From Andrena cerasifolii (Eukaryota; Arthropoda; Insecta; Hymenoptera; Andrenidae): DNA of 64,000 bases. The number at the start of each line of letters is the position of its first letter. Position 1 is the stretch's first letter. Shown in pieces: positions 48,397 through 60,100 of the stretch. Location: contig NC_135125.1 of NCBI RefSeq assembly GCF_050908995.1, positions 14,533,011-14,597,010 of the forward strand, written 5' to 3'. Position numbers and translations under genes: made by a program. A model generated the notes under the pieces. It was not told the DNA's origin. It searched no databases and saw only the letters and a list, made by a program, of their open reading frames with translations.

Positions 48397-49562
48397 ATGG
48401 CAGCGTTGATGTTAAAAGAGGACGAATTATTACAGAAACATAAGAAAGAACGAAAAGATCTACAAGGTAATTGAATCAAGTATTTCTAAACTTTAGTTCT
48501 TTTTTCCTTTTCATTTCCCTATATTAAATAAATACAAATTCTTATAGTATTACCTTATAAAATATGTTTCCTCGATTCTTATATTTTAAATTGTAGCACA
48601 AATACAAATTTTGAAGAAGTCGATTTGTAAGGGTGACAAGAAGAAGAAGAAGGAAGTTACCGAGGAAATCAGCCATCTAGAAGAAGCTTTAGAAAAAAAG
48701 CAGGAAGAGGAGTCGGACAGATGGAAAGTTGCGCATCTTAACATTAATAATACCGAGAATGAAAATTCGGCGAATAATAGTAACGAAGAGACAAAGAATG
48801 ACAAACAGTGCGAGCAACCGATGCACAGAGTTTCAAAAGCGCAGAAGAGAAGGGATAAAAAAGCAAGTGCGGAGAGGGAGCGCAATCAAAAAATAATAGA
48901 ACAGGAAGCGTTAAATGTTTTTGGGAAGAGAAACGTAGAAATACAAACCATAAAAAAAATCCTACAAAAACGTGGTCTAATGATTTATGAAATTCCAAGC
49001 GATGGCCATTGGTAAGATGCTTGTCCATAAATTGTTCGTTCAACCTTTATATGTTTATATTAATTTTACAATTTTTACAGTCTGTATAACGCAATCGCGC
49101 ACCAGCTGAAAATCATTCGAGAGACTCCATTGACTCTTCACGAGCTTAGAACAAAGACTGCTGTGTACTTAAAAGAAAATATGAATGAATTTTTACCATT
49201 CATTTCCAATCCAGACTCTGATGATATTCTTTCCCCTGAACAGTATGAGAAATATTGCAATGATGTGGCGGATACAAGCGCTTGGGGCGGTGCCATTGAG
49301 GTGAGCAAACATTAAATGCCGCATGTTACAAAGCTCATAACAATCATACTTATAAAATCACTTTCGCCTACAACAGCTACAGGTTCTGTCCCATGTACTG
49401 AAATGTCCGATAGAAGTTATTCAAGCATCGGGGGCTCCATATGTTGTTGGAAGCGACTACAATAATGATAAAAAGATGATATTGACCTATCATCGTCATA
49501 TGTACGAGTTGGGTGCTCATTACAATTCTGTTACAAACTATGTCACAGAGGAGGAAAGCTGA
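48397..49562 (+). CDS. OTUD6B: OTU-domain deubiquitinase OTUD6B
   Basis: OTUD6B is an ovarian-tumour-type cysteine deubiquitinase; vertebrate OTUD6B affects protein synthesis and the proteasome. Exons 48397-48466, 48597-49011, 49081-49300 and 49377-49562 give 296 residues (human about 293). The N-terminal half is a charged coiled coil (KHKKERKDLQ, KKKKKEVTEEISHLEEALEK, then VSKAQKRRDKKASAERERNQ, the conserved linker). The OTU domain starts near 150: EIPSDGHCLYNAI carries catalytic Asp 159 and Cys 162, with the Cys codon itself split by intron 2 (TG then T). DTSAWGGAIELQVLSHVL is conserved, and the catalytic His is in GAHYNSVT (about 283). All catalytic residues are present. Confidence 0.96.
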
Positions 49563-50303
49563 TAAAACTGGATATTACGCTTCATTAATATACGTAAGGA
49601 AGAAATTCAGCATGCAATTTCTTAAGCCTTTTTGCTAACATAAAATGTACCAATCATTCAAAGAGCTGCCAGAATTCAAGTGTCTAGGATACATATCAAT
49701 GACACATTAAATTAATACTTGAACTTTTCTCTGGTAACATTGACTAATTGCATAATTAAAAAAGAAGTCAGTAATTTCTATCAATACCAAGTTAGACCGA
49801 ATATATCAATGTAATATAAATCGATGGGTCTTCCTTTGTTTTTTTTAAACGATTATTGCACACCGCAATAATTGTCATTTATTTACACTGATAATATTTG
49901 ACAATATAAAGAAGCTGCCAGCGAATTGCAAGTACACATTATTATTCAGTGCTTGCTTGTTCCAAAGTTCTAATGTATATATTAATTTATTTCTAATAAT
50001 GGTTTACGTTTTTATAATGAAATTTTTATTTTAAATACAAATGAAGTATTTAAAGAGAATTTGTTACAGAAGATATATTAAGATTGTATGTATGCGTGAA
50101 TATACTCTTACCACTTATCTGATGTGTTCTTAGTAAATTTATACCATTTTGATGGTAAGCGATGTACACGAAACGAAATAAAAATGGTAAAATGTTGAGG
50201 CTTATTATTAGTTTCTGGAAGTGAAATTTATTTACTTTTTAAACTCATATCCAACAGTTTCCACACTGATATATAAGTTAAGATCGCGGTATCAGATCTT
50301 GTT
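49563..50303. other. Convergent intergenic region, OTUD6B / LysRS
   Basis: AT-rich shared 3' flank of two convergent genes; no gene was recognised. Confidence 0.5.
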
Positions 50304-52994
50304 TCATTTATCCACGTCCGTTGCATTACTATCGTTTGGTGTTTTATCATCATTCGTTTCTCTGTTTTTATTCGGATCATCTGGTTTCATTTGTGGGAAT
50401 AATAGCACTTCCTAGAAACATATACACATTCAACGGCACGCTCTTCATTTTTATATAAAAATAGTTACCTTGATGTTATTCGAATCTGTAAGAAACATAG
50501 TGACTCGATCGATACCCAGCCCCCAGCCAGCAGTTGGTGGTAAACCATATTCTAACGAAGTACAGAAGTTCTCGTCAATTAACTGTGCCTCGTCATCTCC
50601 AGCTGCTTTATCTTTAGCTTGCTGCTCAAATCTGTACAGACGTCGAACAAATTGGTTTTATTTAAGAAGACAAATCACGATGAACGTAAATTTTTTAATG
50701 AAATCAACTACCTCTCTCTTTGTACTATAGGATCGTTCAACTCTGTGTAGGCATTACAAACTTCTTTTGTCATAACAAATAATTCAAATCGTTCCGTAAG
50801 ACCTGCCTCAGAACGATGCCACTTCGCTAGTGGAGACATAATTTGTGGGTGATCCAAGATGAACGTAGGATTGATGCAGGCTTCTTCTATAAACTCTCCA
50901 ACGAGCTGTTAAACATACGCTTATGTACATATTTGGTGAATACATGTTATGTAATAACTCCTGATGTTGAAGCTTCGATGTAACCTTACCTTATCCAGCA
51001 GCCTAGCTGCCGTTTTCGGTGGAGAACACTCAACTTCATGTGCAGCGCAAAGTTCGCTAAGCATTTGAATCGCTTCCGGCGTGTTCAATTTATTCGCCGG
51101 AGGTAATTTGACCTTTAAAACTTCTTCCAGCGCTTTCATCATTGATATACGTTTAAAAGGTGGAGTAAAATCAATTTCTACTTCTTTTCCCTCTGGCCCA
51201 TCTGGATGGTACATTATTTTATAACTACCGTGTATAGTTTTCACCATTCCAGATATCATATCCTCCGTAATAGACATCAAATCGTTATAGTCCGCGTAAG
51301 CCATATAGAATTCGCAAGTAGTAAATTCTGGATTATGTGTTAAATCTATCCCCTCGTTTCTGAATTGTCTTCCAATCTCATACACTCTATCCAACCCGCC
51401 GACAACCAGCATCTAAAACCAGAAGCAGTGATGCGTTAGGACAATTTCTATGCGCAATAGTTAGTAATAACGATTATATAAAAGTATTTATTACTTTCAG
51501 ATACAATTCTGGAGCAATACGCATGTACAAGTCCATATTTAATTCATTGTGATGCGTAACAAAAGGTTTAGCTGTGGCACCACCAGCGATCATATTCATC
51601 ATTGGTGTTTCAACTTCCAAAAACCCAAGTTCATCAAGAAATTTACGGACATAGGCGATTATTTTTGCTCGCACATGGAACGTTTTCCTTACTTTATCGT
51701 TTAATATCAGATCCAAGTAACGCTGGCGGAATCTTGTTTCCTAATTTATTAAAGTAATATAATTGTTATCGCTCGTGAATCATGCGTATCTGAGAACGAA
51801 AATCTTTTCGTTCTTTCGTACCTTATCTTTCAATCCAAAGTAAAGGGTTGGCAACATATGCAGACAGGGACTTAAAAGAGTAATACTGTGCGCCATGATA
51901 GAAAATTCGCCCTTCTTAGTTTTACCGGGATTTCCAACAATGCCGATAATATCACCCCTTCTTATTTTAGAAATATCGGGGATAAACTTCTCTTCGTCGG
52001 CATAAAGCCTAGCATTGGCCATCACTTGGATTTTGAGGCTTTCTCCTCTGAGGTCATAAAAAATAAGTTTCACACCAGACTCCCTAATTGCGTACACACG
52101 ACCAGCAACACTATGTACTTCGTTCCCTAATACTTCTCCATCTTTCAAGATATTGCTGAACTTCTCAATAAAGTTCTCCAATGATATCGATACGTGAAAC
52201 TTATGTGGATATGGGTTGTCGCTCGTACTTTTGAGGTGGTTAACTGCTTCTGTCCTGAGCTTGATATATTCCTGGAGAGACAGCGGGATTTTAAAGAATG
52301 ATCAACTTAAGAATATTATATTCATATTGTAACATAAATATTCACATTTGGACTAATCTCCTCTTCCTTAACATTTTTCTCTGGAGATTTGACTTCTGGT
52401 TTAGCTGCCACTTCAGTTAGCACCTTAGCTTCTTTCTCAGCCTTCTCTTTTAACTTCTGTTCCGCCTTCAGACGTCGTTTTAATTCACTGGAATCATGAT
52501 TGGAGCATGGGGTAGGTTTTATCTTTTACGTAAACAAACGTAATCCTTAAGTCGTACGCACTTCGTGTGAAAACGACGTACGGATATCTGATGCAATTTT
52601 ACTGGCTTTGTGTTAAAAACTACCGACGGTACCACGCCAACAAAAGTTTTGGTTATGTTGCACAGCATATTTCATTAAAACTATCGTCGCTATTATATAA
52701 ATTATTTATGTATATTTGTATACAATGAATGCATTTAATCATAGATTTTGACAACGTATTACTATCTAGTAGATGGAGAAAAGCGCATCCACGTGAGCAG
52801 CGGTCCACAAAACAACGTGGATGGCCAGACCGTGACATCCGTTACTGATCTATGTAGGTTATGTTAGAACTATGACCACAGATAAGAGATAACTTCGCGT
52901 AGACATAAAAAAACAAGCTCAAACATCTAATTTTCCTTCGCTACTGTTATTTTACTCACTTTTTCGATAATTTTTCACTCGTAGTGTCGGCCAT
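50304..52994 (-). CDS. LysRS: Lysyl-tRNA synthetase (class IIb)
   Basis: The enzyme charges tRNA-Lys with lysine. Exons for the cytosolic form: 52960-52994, 52346-52487, 51822-52271, 51495-51740, 50990-51412, 50712-50905, 50469-50631 and 50304-50411, giving 586 residues (human cytosolic 597). After a lysine-rich N-terminal extension (ELKRRLKAEQKLKEKAEKEA) comes the OB-fold anticodon domain (VAGRVYAIRESGVKLIFYDL). The catalytic core follows: motif 1 GFLEVETPMM (about 248-257), motif 2 GRQFRNEGIDLTHNPEFTTC (about 304-323) and motif 3 GWGLGIDRVTMFL (about 532-544). The C-terminal tail is short and acidic. An alternative first exon inside intron 1 would give a mitochondrial isoform (separate entry). 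It is convergent with OTUD6B and divergent from DNAAF6, with 378 bp between starts. Confidence 0.97.
52562..52668 (-). CDS. LysRS: Alternative first exon of LysRS encoding a mitochondrial presequence
   Basis: From ATG at 52668, 35 codons plus AA run to a donor (AA then GTGCGT) at 52562. The phase is identical to the normal exon 1 (AA then GTGAGT), so both splice to exon 2 at 52487 with the same Asn-Glu-Leu-Lys junction. The peptide MLCNITKTFVGVVPSVVF, then KLHQISVRRFHT, has no acidic residue, several basic residues and amphipathic hydrophobic spacing, as expected of a mitochondrial targeting sequence. Human KARS makes its mitochondrial form by an alternative 5' exon in the same place. Confidence 0.7.
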
Positions 52995-53372
52995 GTTGGT
53001 ACAGTTCAGTGGTAAGGATTCTTTCGTGTCGGTTGGTAAACATGCAAAGTGCAGGTTAGTCTCTCAAATAAATTATTGACGTTGAACGGCTGTGGTTCGC
53101 TCGCGCATTATTCTAATTTTTAATTAACTCGCTGGTTTAACCTTGTTTTTCTCGAAACATTCTCTTTCGTTATATTTATATTGGACTTCCTTGTTTCGAT
53201 TGCGATGTTAAAAGAATGTTGAAACGCGTATAAAAACTTTAATTCTTTCTGGATTCGATACTAACTTTTGGCGGTAAAATATTTCAAATCCGTTTCCTTG
53301 ACAACCACATCTGTTGACTCTCGCTTTTAAAATCAATCGGTTTCGGTGAAGTGTTTCGGGTTTGTCGAAGAT
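52995..53372. promoter_or_regulatory. Divergent promoter region, LysRS / DNAAF6
   Basis: Only 378 bp separate the two outward-facing starts, the shortest divergent spacer in the window and by position a shared promoter. No TATA box was seen. Confidence 0.55.
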
Positions 53373-56300
53373 ATGGACGGTTGTTTCGGTTATCGTGAAT
53401 TAAAGGCGTTGGAGGAATTAATTAGTGCATCGCAGGGTAATTCGGATCCAGAGGATGACTTACCACAAGCTGGAGCACGGAAAATTGGTAAATTAAAGAG
53501 TTTTCGAGACACAGCTACCTATCTCTATTTTCCCATTGCGTTCTCTCCACCTTACACCGCCATAACAGTTTATTGCGCTTTCCTTCTTGGGAAGTAGCAT
53601 TAAATATTTGAATTTCCAACCTTTCATTTAAGTGTAAATACAAAATTTAAATATAAATACCGAGGAATAGTACGTTCTTTTCAATAACAGTGAGCGTTCA
53701 TTTTCTTTTATTGTTGATGTATTGTTGCTAAAGAGCTTGCTATTGAACATGCATACAGTAGCATAGATGCTATAAGGACGCATGTTTGTTTTCAGTATAC
53801 TGGTTTTTAATATACCTACATTAAATGAAATCTAGAGCATTGATTTCCCGTAATGCAGTGTGATAAAACTGAAATAATGTGGAAGTAGTATCAAAGAAAG
53901 CACACGATTTTTATTATTTCCATATTTTCAATTTTTGCCACTTCAAATAATAGCTGCGTAAAATGGCGCGGGCTAATGGCTGTGGAATCTGTCGGTATCA
54001 TAGTGATGCTGGTATAAATTTATTAATCTATGATAAAGCGATACTTCCGAAAACCGGTCGAACCCGATTGGGCTGAAATTTTGAAAATAGCTTTACTTTG
54101 CATAAAAATAACTTTTGCGAGAAGGATTTTTGGCGACTCGAAAATTTTTTTTTTACCATTTCAATGTCGTTCCCTACCTTACCGACCGCGACTGATCTCT
54201 CTTCTAGGTAGACGCCTTACGTGCTTCGCCCCGTGTGTAAGGCTCCAACAATAATAAAATATCCCCCTGAACGACCGATCAGTATCAAGCTGATATCTCT
54301 TTCTAAGTTGATCTCTGTTTTATAGATTTTAGGAGATTAATAAGGAGAATGTAAAAACAAAATTTCGAGTCGCCAAAACTCCTTCTCGCAAACGTTATTT
54401 TTATGAAAAATGAAGCTGTTTTCAAAATTTCAGCCCAATCGGGTTTGACCAGTTTTTGGAAGTACAGCCACGGTGCACTTGACGGAAGATTGATATTTTT
54501 AAGGACCTGGCGATATTGGAGCTAAAAATGCAATATCTGGGGAGCATTTGGGCCCACACGCACCTCTGAAAGGCGAGGCTGGCGACATCTGGCATCCGTC
54601 TGAGGCTGTAGCCGTGCAAAATTCGGAAGTCTACGATCCGAGGATAGTGCCGGAGTACGAGATGAAGTTTAAACAAGCGGTGACAGCGGAAGACGTCTTC
54701 TTAGGCGTCAGTGTTGCATAAACGCTTCTCGAGTCAGAACAGAATCAAATAAACTGTGAAGCATATTTTCCCCGTTATGAATCATAATCTTTTAACAGAG
54801 CACATGTTATAGTTGCGTGTGAATAGTAGGGATTGCCAAATAATATGGTCGGGGCAGCCATCCTCTAGTATCTTTTAATGGCCAGTTGATTCTGTTCAGA
54901 CTACAGCTAATATGGACTCGAATAATTCACCGTATATTAAACGGCGCGATCGCTTATAGATTCAGACGGAATCATCCACCTTCGTTTGCATGAGAAGCAA
55001 TTATCTTCTTATTTTAGTAAAATGGCTGTCGTCGCATTGCTTTCGAACGCCCCTAGCTCATGGTATTCCAATGAATAATGAATACTCTCTATGAAAGAGG
55101 CTTTAATAATGTATTAGCATGCGAGGAGTATGCACCAAATGCACAGAACACCGTCCTCTCTTCAATTCGAGCTCTGAATAACATTCATATGTGGGATCGT
55201 GGGTTTAGAAGCTCAGATATCCTTCAATTCTATTCTAATCCATTCCCTGTATTCCTAGAAATTACACAGAGGATCTATTAATCATCAACTGTGCTCGTCA
55301 AACCAGATAGGTCACAGTCTATCGCTTTGCTCCATGAGAATTGCAATTTTCCACGCATCACTCGCTTCCTGCTATCCTCCTTGATTACACAGCAATCACT
55401 GTTCGAAGCATTTTTCTCTAGCCTCCACTCTTCACAGCTTTTATCCTAGTAGATAGTAGTAAGCATCGATGCACAAATTCGGATTATCAAATCCAGAGAT
55501 CCTAGGAATGAACACCTCAAAGTGCAACGTTAAATCATACCTAAGAAACGATTAGAATAATTACTGTAGTGCATCGATACTGCATCAGAGTTGGGCATTA
55601 TTCGATTACATTGTTCTTCGACTAACCTTCCAATAAAAATTTCGAATACAGTGAAGTTATTCGAAGGACCGCCGTCTAAGCGTCACGAATAAGCCGCTTT
55701 GGCTCGAGTAGTTACACTCGAAAAGTGTTCCCCTTGCCTCATGATACCCCTCTCGGCCCGGCCGGAGGCCGAGGGCCTCGGGACCCAAATAAAAATTTAT
55801 TCGTTATTCTCGAATAACTTCACTATATTCGAAATTTTTATTCGAGTTCATTCGAATAAAAATGTAGTCGAATAAAAATTTATTCGACTAATGCCCAATT
55901 GTGTGCTGCATCCCCTCAGTTTTGCTTCGTAGTCGACGCGCAGGAGGCATAATGTAAACCGTTTCGATTCTTGGCGAATTAGATGGGCTTGAAAACGCCA
56001 GGCACCGCGTCCTGCGAGTGGCTGTCCATCTTTGTGAGGTTGCCCCAGGAGTCGCGCGACAAAGTTGACCTCTCCGTGGAATCTGAGGCGATCGACGTGC
56101 GCAGCCCGAGGTGAGAGAACCGCGGTGTTCCCGCTGTGGAGCAGGATTTATCGGCGATTTCGCCAAGTTTCATTGCTTTGACTCGGGAATTGGGAGGGGG
56201 GGAGGGGGCTGGAATTTCTTTGACAATTTTACGAGGCTGTAAATCTGTCGGGGCGTAAAGCCAGTCACGATTTTCCAGATATCGGCTGCACCTCGCGACG

Positions 56301-56408
56301 CCACATCCGGTCGATCCAAATACATCTTCCGCCAAGTGGCACAGCGACACGTCCACACTGGAGATCACGCTGAAACTTGTACGCGAGCTGGACGGGATTA
56401 ACTTTTAA
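53373..56408 (+). CDS. DNAAF6: Dynein axonemal assembly factor 6 (PIH1D3)
   Basis: This is a PIH-family HSP90/R2TP cofactor that pre-assembles axonemal dynein arms in the cytoplasm of ciliated or flagellated cells. Exons 53373-53487, 54504-54706, 55983-56110 and 56279-56408 give 191 residues (human 214). Exon 1 encodes MDGCFGYRELKALEELISAS; exon 2 has GPGDIGAKN, DIWHPSEA, VYDPRIVPEYEMKFKQ and TAEDVFLG, the most diagnostic part. Exon 3 encodes the start of the CS-like domain (GTASCEWLSIFVRLPQESRD, ending IDVRSPR) and exon 4 ends TSTLEITLKLVRELDGINF, matching the human C-terminus. Introns 1 (1016 bp) and 2 (1276 bp) both hold transposon-like repeats. In insects its expression would be expected in testis and chordotonal neurons. 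Confidence 0.93.
54038..54468. mobile_element. Foldback/MITE-like element in DNAAF6 intron 1
   Basis: The left arm, about 54038-54155, and right arm, about 54345-54468, are inverted copies roughly 120 bp long with high identity. Shared blocks include CCCGATTGGGCTGAAATTTT, ATAAAAATAAC and TTTGGCGACTCGAAA. The spacer is about 190 bp, with no ORF. The outer end reads GNNTACTTCC on both sides. A target duplication could not be fixed, so superfamily is unassigned. It ends about 35 bp before the exon 2 acceptor. Confidence 0.8.
55586..55903. mobile_element. hAT-type MITE in DNAAF6 intron 2
   Basis: The 318-bp element starts CAGAGTTGGGCATTATTCGA and its other end, reverse-complemented, reads CACAATTGGGCATTAGTCGA (17/20 identical). 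It is flanked by 8-bp near-duplicates TACTGCAT (55578-55585) and TGCTGCAT (55904-55911). The CAGxGTTGGGCA terminus and 8-bp duplication fit hAT. The interior has many TATTCGA/TCGAATA repeats in both orientations and a G+C-rich core near 55755. No ORF. Confidence 0.85.
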
Positions 56409-57070
56409 GCAACAATCGGGGGACGGTGTTCCTCATTCTGTACATCCTCCGAAGGGTTAAATATATTTGTGCTTCTGTGAAACGTGCAGCGAAATTTCTT
56501 ACGAGTAATATCTGCTACTGAATGTGTTAGATCGGGGTTGGTTATTGTCGCTTTGGGTTTGGATTTTGGTAATATCTTGTGTTTTCCCATTTCTAGTTGT
56601 TGTAATGTGTAAAACACTGGGTTCGGGCGTAGGAAGGGAGGGGCTTCTGTACACTGAATTAAAAGCGAACTTGCACATCGTGGTAGATGCTAATAAATCG
56701 AATTGGTTAGTAGAAAATTTCACTTCCCTCATTCCGAGTTATAAGAATAGAAGGCTTACTGCCTACAGCTCAATGACAGTTTAAATTTTTTTGTAACTAT
56801 CTAGATGCCTAGTACTCCTCCACCCTGCAACAGCAAATTAAGATTCGACAGGGACGCTTCTAAGTCTACCAAATAACAAATCACCAACTGTCTCCTTGCC
56901 TCAAATTCATTATCCTTCAACAGCAAACTTAATGACAGCGAGTACGTTATAATCGAATCTTTTTTCTATAAGATATCAGTATTTAATTAAATTTAATCAG
57001 TTGCATGTTTCGTCGATTACTTATTCTCCCTAACGTGGAAAAAAGAAAGATTCACATATTTGTTTCACAG

Positions 57071-57192
57071 TTGGACCCGCGTTGCCCTCCTCTCCTGACT
57101 GCAGAATTACTCAGATCGATCGCGGAAAGATGATTCCTCCTCGTCGCGTTGCCTCGAAGATGGCACCGATCAAAAGGGGGAGAAAAATCAAG
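57071..57192 (+). CDS. Candidate orphan coding exon, unassigned
   Basis: A good acceptor (ATTTGTTTCACAG, ending 57070) and a donor (ATCAAG then GTAACG) bound 122 bases. They are open in one frame as GPALPSSPDCRITQIDRGKM, then IPPRRVASKMAP and IKRGRKIK. An inner acceptor at 57104 gives a second open frame. The peptide resembles no family I recognise, and no partner exon was found nearby. Weak: splice-like sites and 40 open codons can occur by chance in G+C-rich DNA. Confidence 0.22.
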
Positions 57193-60100
57193 GTAACGAA
57201 TAATGCGGATCGTTCAAATACTTAAAAAGTGTACTCCCTTTTGGCATACACTCCACTAAGTTACTGGATTCTTGGCCGGGTCGAGTCGACTGCCAATCGT
57301 TCTCGACCGACAGGCAGGGGAAAAAGGGGGCTGGGATCGAGGGGTTGGATGCCGAATATCCTTGAGCGCGGTCTCACGCTCGTTCAGCTCGACCGTTTCT
57401 CGGCTACTAGGTAAGGTTCGTGTAGACCGTGTTTCGAGATTTCCAGCATCGATACGCTTGTTATCGAGGAAATACGGCATCGGTAATTTGTTTAAGGACC
57501 ACGGGGGAAAAGTTACTGGCTATGATTCGATGGTATCAGTGGGAGGGTGGTGCGCCGCTGTCTGTGAATTATTCACTGTGTCGTGTGTTCCTGTTTTAAG
57601 ACGCGATCAATTTTCCTTTTTAACGCTGGAGATAGTATCGTCGAATTTAAATCTTGATATTACAATACGTGAATATTTTCGCGGGTATTTCTCCTTATTC
57701 CGACATGATTCGTTTATATCGAGGGTGCAGGCAGCAACTAAGGAATATGTATTTAGTACAAAATGTGAAAATCATGTGAAGTTTCAAACGTGGATAGTTG
57801 TATAGATGAATGAAGTTAATTTTCAACTCCTATAGTAACTGCACTTTTTAAACATTAGATCTCTCGTTTAATTCAGCGATATCCATTAACGGGTTCCGTT
57901 TAAATGGGAGCAAAAGTATTTAAATAGCGAACAAACTTTGCCTTTGAATTTGCAAAGTAGTATGTGCTTCAAGTAAATTATAGCAACTGACTTCGCGATG
58001 ATCTAAACGATCGATTAAACTTCATACCGAAGGTAGTCTGAGGCAACACGAGAACCACATTTCCCATTAAAATCTATGCTGGAATTACTTTGATTTCAAT
58101 TTATATCGTTAGAGACGGCCGCACCTCAAACGATAAATTTATTATTCTGACGCGAAGCTAGTAGATCGGATACAGAGCGTTTCACGGAAATTCGCGCAGT
58201 TGCGAGCAGAATTTACAGAAACGATTTCGCGGGCAGACTTACGAGGGGACGGTTGATTATTTTTCTTCGTCGGCTGTTATGAATTTTCCCGTCACGGGTC
58301 GTTTAGCGTGCTGTTAAGGCACATTTCGCATACCCTGCGAAGCGAATTTCTCACGAAAATACCTTAGACCTCGGAGCCTCCCCTTTTTCGCCTGTTATTC
58401 GTATCCCCTTCCTACCGGAATTAAGACAGTCCCACTATTTATTAATTATTTACAAAAGCTTCCGCTTTAATATTACTTAGTGGCTTTAACGAACTAGCGC
58501 GCGCTCAAACATTCCATTGGATTTATTAAAGGACGGAGAAAGGAGAAAATTAACTGAAAGGAACCGGGAGTCGCGGAGCGCCCTCCATTTGAAAATGCAC
58601 GCGCCAGATTGCGTTTGGCATTCATTTATTCTAAAAAATTCTATGTTTACGTAATGCTGGCTCGCCCATTGGGCGGCTCTGTCCCCTGTTGCTGGTAACC
58701 TTGAAAAGCCCGCGTTTCCTTCGCGAGTCCAGAGGCACGAGTGTTTTTAACGAATGCGATATTCGCAGAAGCTGCCCGTTTCGGTGGATCCGGCGGACTC
58801 GTGGATTCAGTGGCAGCTGTTCCGGGAAGAACGAATGTAAAAGTTTCGATAGTCGTTACGCGGCGATCGTGGGTCCGTCTGCAAAGTTTCGCGAGCGGTT
58901 TTTTTCACCGTGTCTCTCGTTTATTAATTAAAACGGCCAATCAAGGGGAATGGGATCTCGACCGGCGCGCCGTGAGTCGCTCGAATTACATTAGTTGATT
59001 AAATATTTTCATTATTATGCACACAGCTTGCAGGGCTTGCTTGAAGGAAACGCTTTAAAATCGCGCGTGAAGTCCTGTCCCCATTTGAGGAATAAATTTG
59101 GGTAAAGTAGGTACTGTGTACATATTCAGGATTGTAATTAGGTTGTGCTAAAAGAGAAGCAATGGGATATTGCTGTCTAAATGACATAATAATAATTTAT
59201 GGCTCGTCGAAAATGCATTTCACTTTCTCTTCTACGCTTCTTGGGTTCTTCTGGACCCAATAAAATTCCATTTCTTTAACCCTACTGTGTTTCATGGGAC
59301 TTTTAATTATGAAAAAAATATAGGAAGTTTTTGTTAACATGTTTCTTTGAGGAGTAAATATACGGCGGGGTTTTAATGCCAGGTAATAAATATATGACTC
59401 CTTGTTAGTTGTGTTTCACTTGCGTGATTCGTTAAAACAAAGCGGTGGTTTATTACGATCTCACGTTGTTCTTGTTTATTATATTCAGCACAGGTGATTC
59501 CACCAAGGAAATGAGATTTGTCCTCCACTTTCCCATATCATATTTAAAGTTAGATGTATTTCTTCGTGCGCAACGTCAATTTCTCCCTTTCAATTCGTCT
59601 CTGGAAACAGTGACTTTTATTTCGCCCACTTTTTTCTTTCTACGCGTTATAACCCCAGGTGACGGAGAACGGATTACGTTCGTTGCATGCACAAAAAAAA
59701 AAATAACAATTTTATGCATTCTCTAGCGGTGAAGGACAGGTCAGAACAGCGTGGCCTGTGTTTTACACGCTGTCATAAGAGAGGCATTTTATACGAGGGA
59801 CTTCCGGCGACTTTCAAAACCAACTGAATGGAAATTTCACATCTAGCTCAAGGAGACTACGCGAGTTGTTTATATCGGAGAATAGATAAAAAAAGATCGA
59901 TGAACGTGATAAAAACACGTGCAGGTACAGTTGAAACTTCCTATTAAGGTAGCTGCAATATCGAAAACTATTAGCATTAAAAATAAATCAACACACTTTC
60001 AAATTCTATCAGTCCTTTAGTCCTTTTTTTAAATTTTCATATTGTCAATAAATATATACATAATATTATACATATTTATACTACTTAGAATTACTCTCTT

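Noticed and set aside
57272..57805. 177-codon ORF as a gene
   Set aside because: No recognisable motif, overlapping open frames on both strands, and composition like the flanking DNA.
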